This document shows, piece by piece, positions 27,906 to 32,914 of a stretch of 32,914 bases of DNA. The stretch is from Polaromonas sp. GTDB lineage: Bacteria; Pseudomonadota; Gammaproteobacteria; Burkholderiales; Burkholderiaceae_C. The stretch is taken from assembly GCF_018780625.1 (NCBI RefSeq), contig NZ_JADMJK010000132.1, forward strand, positions 1 through 32,914. Direction: 5' to 3'. The notes beneath the pieces are model-generated. The model was given only the letters and a program-made list of their open reading frames with translations, was not told where the DNA came from and did no database searches. A program made the translations under genes and the position numbers. The number at the start of each line of letters is the position of its first letter. The stretch's first letter is position 1.

Positions 27906-28495
27906 GGGTGTTCCTAAATACTCTTCGTTCCAAAGCCTAAAAATGGCTGAACGACACCAGGAGCAACGCAGTGCGAACGTGGGGAATTGCCGGAGAGCTT
28001 TTGACCGGAAGCGGGCTCACTGAAATTTCAGTCAGCCTGCTCTGGTCTGGGCGTAGGCGCGTGGATGGAGTGAGCAGTATCCGGCAGGATTTGCTACAGA
28101 AATAGTAGCTGTTTGCGCCCGCTGTACAGGGGCTACAGGCTGATTTGTGCCATAGAGCAAGGCCAGGAGGCGCTGCAGGCAACTAAAAATCAGACTGACC
28201 CGTGTTGTCATCAGAGGGTTACCCGTAAAAGGACTTGTTCTCACCTGGATCCGAATGCAGCCCTGAGTTCGTGACTGCAGGCTGCACACATAAGTATTCC
28301 GTAGTTTTATTCGCAAAGCGCCGACTCGTCTGCATGGCAATTTCCGTGTTGCGAGGTGCCTGGCACCCGTCGCGCGTGGACAATTGCCACCAGTGGCATC
28401 GACCTTCCAGCGAGGCTGTTTGCAGGCCTTTTCAGGGGCTTTGGATTGGTGTGGATTAAACTCCAGACAAATCAACTACTTACAGCGTATCGCTA
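27906..28495. other. Divergent rne/rluC intergenic region with long rne leader
   Basis: This 590-base gene-free region separates rne (minus) and rluC (plus) and is AT-richer than its surroundings. It includes repeat copy 3 at 28091-28147. I see no convincing coding sequence; open frames such as 28235-28459 have no family features. E. coli has the same divergent pair with a 361-nt rne leader that mediates autoregulation, so a structured leader here is plausible. I could not identify the enterobacterial hairpins. Promoters for both genes should lie here, but no element was clear enough to call. Confidence 0.6.
28091..28147 (+). repeat. Dispersed repeat, copy 3 (rne/rluC intergenic)
   Basis: This runs ttgctacagaaatagtagct, then gtttgcgcccgctgtacagg, then ggctacaggctgatttg. 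I recall very similar stretches (a tagct-gcttgcgc-core-ggctacaggc pattern) as abundant in Polaromonas and other Comamonadaceae genomes, in and between genes; that memory is unverified. Inside it, gctgtacaggggctacagg contains short self-complementary blocks. It is the least diverged of the three copies here and would lie in the rne leader RNA. Confidence 0.65.
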
Positions 28496-29713
28496 GTGAA
28501 ACACATTATAGGGGCAGCTTCAGGCAAGGCAAAACGCCCGGCAAAAGCGCCTGTCCGCCCGATTTCTGCGGCGCTTGCGCCCAAGCCCCAGCCCCAGCCA
28601 CCGCCGGTGGTGCCCTTCGTGCCCATTGCCGCCGCCGCGTTGCCCCAGGCGACACTGGTGACGGTGGATGAAGATTACGCTGGCCAGCGGCTCGACAACT
28701 TCCTGATCCGCCAACTCAAGGGGGTTCCCAAAACCCACGTCTACCGCATCATCCGCAGCGGCGAGGTGCGGGTCAACAAGGGCAGGGCGCATGCCGATAC
28801 CCGTGTCGAAGCGGGCGATGTCGTGCGCCTGCCGCCAGTGCGGACGTCGGAGCGGGCCGATCAAAAGGCCCAGCTGATGCAGAGCGTGATGACCGAGGTG
28901 GCGCGCCACGGCGCAAGCTCCACAGTCGGCGGTTATGCGCCGCCCGCTGAATTTCCGGTTCTTTTTGAAGACGACTTCCTGCTCGCCATCGACAAACCGG
29001 CCGGCGTGGCCGTGCACGGGGGCAGCGGCGTGAGCTTCGGTGTCATTGAGCAGCTGCGCATGGCACGGCCCGAGGCCGATTTCCTGGAACTGGTGCACCG
29101 GCTGGACCGCGAAACCAGCGGCATCTTGCTGATTGCCAAGCGCCGCATGGCCCTCAAACTGTTGCAAGAGCAGTTCCGCGAGCGTGAAACCGACAAGGTC
29201 TATCTGGCCCTGGTCAGCGGCAACTGGCCGGCGAACCAGCGCGTCATCGACAAGGCGCTGCACAAATACCTGCTGCCCAACGGCGAGCGGCGCGTCAAGA
29301 TCGTGGCCAACGACCATCCCGACGCCATGCGTTCGGTGACGCTGGTCAAGGTCAAGTCCGCCATTGCAGCCAACCCGCTGGCGCCCGACACGCCCTTCAG
29401 TTTGCTTGAAGTCACGATCAAGACCGGCCGCACGCACCAGATCCGCGTGCACCTGGCCGGCGAGGGGCACCCGATTGCCGGGGACGACAAGTACGGCAAT
29501 TTCGAGTTGAACAAGGCGCTGCAAAAGTCCTCCCCCGGTGCAACTTCGCTCAAGCGCATGTTTTTGCATGCCTGGAGTTTGAAGTTCAATCACCCCAAAA
29601 CCAGAAAAGCGGTGCAGCTGCAAGCGGCCCTGCCCGACGAGTTGCAGCAGTTCTTGCCGTCTCGCGCCGCCGAAGCACGCCCGCAGTCGTCTGCAGAGTC
29701 AGATAATTCCTGA
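28496..29713 (+). CDS. rluC: 23S rRNA pseudouridine synthase RluC/RluD type
   Basis: This 405-residue enzyme of the RluA family converts specific uridines of 23S rRNA to pseudouridine (RluC: 955, 2504, 2580 in E. coli). A basic, Pro-rich extension (1-55) precedes an S4 RNA-binding domain (about 60-120, AGQRLDNFLIRQLKGVPKTH). The synthase domain has the catalytic motif HRLDRETSG with D204 and later TIKTGRTHQIRVHLAGEGHP. The divergent rne neighbour is the classic context of rluC rather than rluD. The only plausible start is GTG 28496 (MKHIIG), without a clear ribosome binding site; the next internal ATG would remove most of the S4 domain. It is longer than E. coli RluC (319) because of both terminal extensions. 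Confidence 0.92.
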   Translation: MKHIIGAASGKAKRPAKAPVRPISAALAPKPQPQPPPVVPFVPIAAAALPQATLVTVDEDYAGQRLDNFLIRQLKGVPKTHVYRIIRSGEVRVNKGRAHADTRVEAGDVVRLPPVRTSERADQKAQLMQSVMTEVARHGASSTVGGYAPPAEFPVLFEDDFLLAIDKPAGVAVHGGSGVSFGVIEQLRMARPEADFLELVHRLDRETSGILLIAKRRMALKLLQEQFRERETDKVYLALVSGNWPANQRVIDKALHKYLLPNGERRVKIVANDHPDAMRSVTLVKVKSAIAANPLAPDTPFSLLEVTIKTGRTHQIRVHLAGEGHPIAGDDKYGNFELNKALQKSSPGATSLKRMFLHAWSLKFNHPKTRKAVQLQAALPDELQQFLPSRAAEARPQSSAESDNS

Positions 29714-29767
29714 GGAATTGCGCGGCGACTGCAGGTAGGGGCCTGTTCAGCCGGCGACAATCTGTTC

Positions 29768-30427
29768 ATGCATATTCGAAACTTTGACCTGATTGCCTTT
29801 GACTGGGACGGCACGTTGTTTGACTCTACCCAGATCATCGTGCGCTGCATTCAGGCAGCAGTGCGGGATGTAGGCGGCACGGTGCCGACGGACCAGGCGG
29901 CGGGCTACGTGATCGGCCTCGGCCTGATGCAGGCCTTGGCCCATGCTGCGCCCGATGTGCCGCCTGAAAAATACCCGGAGCTTGGCCAGCGTTACCGGCA
30001 CCATTACGCGACTCATTTCAATGACTTGAGTCTGTTTGAGGGCGTGCTGCCCCTGCTCGATGGACTCAAGGCGCGTGGCCACCTGCTGGCGGTAGCCACC
30101 GGTAAATCCCGGGTTGGGTTGAACGAGGCGCTGCAAAGCGTTGAACTCAAAGGCGTTTTTGATGCTTCCCGCACGGCCGATGAGACCGCTGGAAAGCCCG
30201 ACCCGCGCATGCTGCATGAGTTGATGGCGCAATTCGACATTCCGGCCGAACGCGTGCTGATGGTGGGCGACACCACGCACGACCTGCAGATGGCGCTCAA
30301 TGCGGCCTGCCCCAGCGTTGGCGTAAGCTACGGCGCGCACGAGCCTGGCGCCTTTGTTGACCTGGCGCCGCGCCATGTCGCGCATTCGGTGCGGGAATTG
30401 CACGACTGGCTATTGGCGCATGCCTGA
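29768..30427 (+). CDS. HAD-family phosphatase (phosphoglycolate phosphatase-like)
   Basis: This 219-residue hydrolase belongs to HAD subfamily IA. Motif I is FDWDGTLFDS, with nucleophile D12 and acid D14. Motif II is VATGKSR, motif III is the lysine in TAGKPDPRM, and motif IV is MVGDTTHDLQMA. The helical cap lies between about residues 17 and 85. Family members include phosphoglycolate phosphatase (Gph) and several sugar or nucleotide phosphatases; the substrate cannot be fixed from the sequence. The gene starts 54 bases after rluC, and its stop overlaps the Rieske gene by eight bases. I chose ATG 29768 because it gives a normal distance to motif I. It probably belongs to an rluC-HAD-Rieske-sppA transcript. 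Confidence 0.9.
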   Translation: MHIRNFDLIAFDWDGTLFDSTQIIVRCIQAAVRDVGGTVPTDQAAGYVIGLGLMQALAHAAPDVPPEKYPELGQRYRHHYATHFNDLSLFEGVLPLLDGLKARGHLLAVATGKSRVGLNEALQSVELKGVFDASRTADETAGKPDPRMLHELMAQFDIPAERVLMVGDTTHDLQMALNAACPSVGVSYGAHEPGAFVDLAPRHVAHSVRELHDWLLAHA

Positions 30428-30812
30428 CAGGCCCGCCATGGACGAACTGCTGTCCCTTTGGCCGCTGTGCAACAGCCATGATTTGCTGGAGGGCGGGCTG
30501 GCCGTGCCGTTTGACCTCAACTACGCCGGTCAGACCTGCCGTGCCTTTGCCATTCGCCATAACGGCTTGCCGCATGCCTACCTGAACCGTTGCACGCATG
30601 TGGCCATGGAACTTGATTGGCAGCCCAACCGGATTTTTGATGCCACTGGTCAGTGGCTTCTGTGCGCCAGCCATGGCGCGGCCTACCAGCCTGACACCGG
30701 CCAATGCGCTGGCGGCCCGTGCCGCGGCGGGCTGGTCAAGATCACGCTTTCAGAAAAAGACGGTGTCGTGTATTGGCATTCTGCTTACAACCTCACGCAA
30801 GTACCGTTTTAA
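30420..30812 (+). CDS. Small Rieske [2Fe-2S] protein
   Basis: This 130-residue single-domain Rieske protein is a likely electron-transfer protein or redox sensor. The cluster ligands are C58 and H60 in NRCTHVAME and C82 and H85 in LLCASHGAAYQPDTG, the standard CxH...CxxH pair with normal spacing. There is no oxygenase catalytic domain, membrane anchor or signal peptide, so it is cytoplasmic and resembles ferredoxin-type components. ATG 30420 overlaps the HAD gene end by eight bases; ATG 30438 (MDELLSLWP) is an equally possible start. The HAD-Rieske-SppA order is one I associate with Burkholderiales. No partner enzyme is visible nearby and its role is unknown. Confidence 0.9.
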   Translation: MPDRPAMDELLSLWPLCNSHDLLEGGLAVPFDLNYAGQTCRAFAIRHNGLPHAYLNRCTHVAMELDWQPNRIFDATGQWLLCASHGAAYQPDTGQCAGGPCRGGLVKITLSEKDGVVYWHSAYNLTQVPF

Positions 30813-30827
30813 TACTTCTCTAAACTC

Positions 30828-31880
30828 ATGACCATGAACGATTCAAACCGCCCCGGCAACACCGATCCTACTTTTGACCCTCAGCCAGATGCAGGGCAGG
30901 CCAGGCAGCCCGCTTCCCTTTCTCAAAAATCAGCTGAAATGAGCAATTCGGCTGCGCCCGGCTGGGAGCGGGCGACGCTGGAGAAACTGGTGTTTGCGAC
31001 GCTCAGCGAGCAAAAATCCACGCGCCGCTGGAAAACCTTTGTGCGCCTGTCGTGGCTGGCATTTTTCATTTTCCTGGTGTGGATGGCCTTGCAGCGCAGC
31101 GCCTCCGTGACCGCAGCGACGACGCCGCACACCGCTGTGGTAGAGATCAAGGGAGAAATCGCCGCCGGTGCTGATGCCAGCGCCGAGTTCGTCAATGCCG
31201 CCTTGCGGGCTGCATTTGAAGACAAGGGCGCCCAGGCGGTGGTACTGCTGATCAATTCACCGGGCGGCAGCCCGGTGCAGGCTGGCATGATGAACGACGA
31301 AATTCTGCGGTTGAAGGCTTTGCACAAGAAGCCGGTCTATGCCGTGGTTGAAGAAACCTGTGCCTCAGCCGCCTACTATGTTGCCGTGTCAGCCGACAAG
31401 ATTTTTGTTGATAAAGCCAGCATCGTGGGCAGCATTGGTGTGCTGATGGATGGCTTTGGCTTTACCGGTCTGATGGAGAAGCTGGGCGTGGAACGCCGCC
31501 TGATGACCGCGGGCGCGAACAAGGGTTTCCTGGATCCTTTCAGCCCGCAAACAGAAACGCAGCGCGTATTTGCGCAAGGCATGCTGGACCAGATTCACCA
31601 GCAGTTCATTGGTGTCGTGAAAGCCGGGCGCGGCGATCGCCTGAAGGAAACGCCCGAAATGTTCAGCGGACTGTTCTGGAGTGGTCAGCAGTCGGTGGAG
31701 TTGGGGTTGGCTGACCAACTGGGAAATCTTGACTATGTCGCCCGTGAAGTCGTCAAGGTTGAAGAAATCATTGACTACACCCGCCGCGACAATGTGGCGG
31801 AACGCCTTGCGAAGAAGTTTGGTGCGTCCATTGGAGAGGGCGCTATGAGGGCTTTCAGCGCCATACCTGCATTGCGTTGA
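30828..31880 (+). CDS. sppA: SppA-like S49 signal-peptide peptidase
   Basis: This 350-residue membrane-anchored serine protease of family S49 digests cleaved signal peptides and other membrane-associated fragments. A polar cytoplasmic N-terminus (1-68) leads to one transmembrane helix (about 71-88, FVRLSWLAFFIFLVWMAL). The protease domain shows VVLLINSPGGSPVQAG (about 138-153), nucleophile S180 in ETCASAAYYVAVSADKI, and general base K232 in GANKGFLDPFSP. The 52-residue spacing equals that of the B. subtilis SppA dyad (S147/K199). Length fits the short, single-domain form, not the 618-residue E. coli form. ATG 30828 and 30834 are both possible. A strong terminator follows the gene. Confidence 0.92.
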   Translation: MTMNDSNRPGNTDPTFDPQPDAGQARQPASLSQKSAEMSNSAAPGWERATLEKLVFATLSEQKSTRRWKTFVRLSWLAFFIFLVWMALQRSASVTAATTPHTAVVEIKGEIAAGADASAEFVNAALRAAFEDKGAQAVVLLINSPGGSPVQAGMMNDEILRLKALHKKPVYAVVEETCASAAYYVAVSADKIFVDKASIVGSIGVLMDGFGFTGLMEKLGVERRLMTAGANKGFLDPFSPQTETQRVFAQGMLDQIHQQFIGVVKAGRGDRLKETPEMFSGLFWSGQQSVELGLADQLGNLDYVAREVVKVEEIIDYTRRDNVAERLAKKFGASIGEGAMRAFSAIPALR

Positions 31881-31900
31881 GCGTTTTTTAAATGATCACA

Positions 31901-31930
31901 AACAAGCCCGCAGCCTGCGGGCTTGTTTTA
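31901..31930 (+). terminator. Rho-independent terminator after sppA
   Basis: A perfect 12-bp stem, AACAAGCCCGCA against TGCGGGCTTGTT, with a 3-base loop (31901-31927) is followed by a short T run. It lies 20 bases after the sppA stop. On the other strand the T run is weak, so it mainly serves the plus-strand unit. Confidence 0.88.
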
Positions 31931-31946
31931 TGGGCGCCAGCGCGAC

Positions 31947-32714
31947 TTAGCGGCCAATGCAAAACACAGTAGGCAGATCCAGCGGCACCACGGGTTTGTC
32001 GCGCTTCCAGCTGCTTACCTGCGCGCTGCGGCTCACGCCCTTGTCCATCGTCAGGCCGCAACCCAGCGCCAGCCGGGTGTTGCCTTGAAGCGTTTGCAGT
32101 AGCGCCTGCAGCAGGGCGGCGTTGCGGTAGGGCGTTTCAATGAACAGCTGGGTCTGGCCGGTTTTCAGCGCCAGCGACTCCAGTTCCCGGATGCGTTGCG
32201 AGCGGCCGCCGGCATCTTGCGGGAGGTAGCCGACAAATGCGAAGTTCTGGCCGTTCAGGCCGCTCGCTGCCAGCGCCAGCATCAGCGACATGGGTCCTGT
32301 CAGCGGCATGACCTGAAGGCCGAGGTCATGCGCGGCGCGCACCACCGAGGAGCCAGGATCGGCAATGGCGGGCATGCCCGCTTCGCTGACCAGACCCATG
32401 TCGCGGCCTTCCATCGCTGCAGACAGCAGGGGGCGCGCGTCAAAATTGCCGGTGTGGTCCCCTTTTTTGTGAACCTCCCGCGGGAGCTCCTGAATCTGCA
32501 GCATCTGCACCGGATTGGCCAGGGGCTCAATCTCATTGATGCGTTTTAAATAAGCGCGTGTACTTTTTGCATTCTCGCAAATCCAGCAGGACAGACGGGC
32601 CGCAATTTGCAGCGTGCCCAAAGGCATCACGTCCTGAAGGGGGGCTTCGACGTCGCAGCCGAAATCAAGCGGTGCGGGAACCAGGTAGAGTTTTCCCTTT
32701 GTCAGGCTGCTCAT
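31947..32714 (-). CDS. SAM-dependent methyltransferase, tetrapyrrole methylase fold (RsmI-like)
   Basis: This 255-residue enzyme has the fold shared by RsmI (16S rRNA C1402 2'-O-methyltransferase) and the corrin/porphyrin methylases. Visible motifs are KLYLVPAPL at the start, [19 protein letters not shown] (the RsmI-type S-adenosylmethionine loop), [17 protein letters not shown] and [18 protein letters not shown]. It differs from true RsmI in the first motif (VPAPLDFG instead of VATPIGN) and in its C-terminus, so it is probably a paralogue with another RNA or small-molecule target. Its ATG overlaps the stop of the upstream Maf-type gene by four bases. Coupling to a nucleotide-house-cleaning enzyme fits an RNA or nucleotide role, but this is only inference. 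Confidence 0.85.
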   Translation of the reverse strand: MSSLTKGKLYLVPAPLDFGCDVEAPLQDVMPLGTLQIAARLSCWICENAKSTRAYLKRINEIEPLANPVQMLQIQELPREVHKKGDHTGNFDARPLLSAAMEGRDMGLVSEAGMPAIADPGSSVVRAAHDLGLQVMPLTGPMSLMLALAASGLNGQNFAFVGYLPQDAGGRSQRIRELESLALKTGQTQLFIETPYRNAALLQALLQTLQGNTRLALGCGLTMDKGVSRSAQVSSWKRDKPVVPLDLPTVFCIGR

Positions 32715-32914
32715 GCTGAGACCTCCTGGTTGCCCAGCAGGACCACGCCGGCCGCCTGGATCATTTTGCAGGTCCGAATCAGCGGCAGCCCCACCAGCGC
32801 GGTGGGGTCATCGCTTTCAATGGATTCGAGCAGCGCAATGCCCAAGCCTTCGCTTTTGGCGCTGCCGGCGCAATCATAGGGTTGCTCGGCGCGCAGGTAG
32901 TTTTCAATTTCGAC
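32711..32914 (-). CDS. Maf/YceF-type nucleoside triphosphate pyrophosphatase, C-terminal part
   Basis: Only the last 67 residues lie in the window. [20 protein letters not shown] is followed by [20 protein letters not shown] and [19 protein letters not shown]. This is the C-terminal half of a Maf-family house-cleaning pyrophosphatase. The pattern fits the YceF subgroup, which hydrolyses 7-methyl-GTP, better than the YhdE dTTP/UTP subgroup. The catalytic N-terminal motifs are outside the window. The TGA overlaps the methyltransferase ATG by four bases, indicating one transcript. Confidence 0.88.
   Translation of the reverse strand, partial: VEIENYLRAEQPYDCAGSAKSEGLGIALLESIESDDPTALVGLPLIRTCKMIQAAGVVLLGNQEVSA

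Noticed and set aside
28235-28459. Small plus-strand frame in the rne/rluC gap
   Set aside because: No ribosome binding site, no family features, and composition typical of non-coding DNA.
1-32914. CRISPR arrays, prophage genes, transposases, tRNA or rRNA genes
   Set aside because: None seen on either strand; no regularly spaced repeats and no recognisable integrase or transposase.

Overview
The window is GC-rich, densely coded chromosomal DNA from a betaproteobacterium of the order Burkholderiales. Protein style, the argH/algZR/ppc/hemCDXY neighbourhood and a short dispersed repeat of a type I associate with Comamonadaceae suggest Polaromonas or a close relative. The genus is an inference; no database was searched. 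Most of the window is conserved core genome. I found no convincing new multi-gene system. The unusual content is a decayed toxin-antitoxin locus beside an intact one, two kinds of small repeat, and an uncharacterised small membrane protein gene in front of a giant cyclic-glucan synthase gene.

Layout. Positions 1-2353 (minus strand) hold the start of a sensor kinase gene, its OmpR-type response regulator and a DUF2279 envelope protein. Positions 2498-3795 (plus) are a toxin-antitoxin cluster: a BrnT-type gene with an internal deletion, a frameshifted brnA, and an apparently intact vapBC pair with a palindromic operator. argH follows on the minus strand. Divergent from it is a LytS/LytR (AlgZ/AlgR-type) two-component pair, then a 76-bp palindrome and an AI-2E/PerM-family transporter gene. 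From 8570 to 20051 (minus) lie ppc, a small membrane-protein gene and a 2730-residue cyclic beta-1,2-glucan synthase, read in that order. hemC, hemD, hemX and hemY follow on the plus strand with overlapping or closely spaced ends.

Positions 24759-27905 (minus) encode RNase E, divergent from rluC across a 590-bp gene-free stretch. After rluC come a HAD phosphatase, a small Rieske protein and an SppA-like S49 peptidase, ending at a strong terminator. On the minus strand at the right edge are an RsmI-like methyltransferase and the C-terminus of a Maf/YceF-type pyrophosphatase.

Functional links. argH, an AlgZ/AlgR-like pair and hemC-hemD occur together in Pseudomonas as well. Here that arrangement is split by the perM/ndvB/ppc block. 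The hem genes form one transcription unit for the middle of the haem pathway (HemC and HemD) plus two membrane proteins. rne and rluC are divergent, as in enterobacteria.
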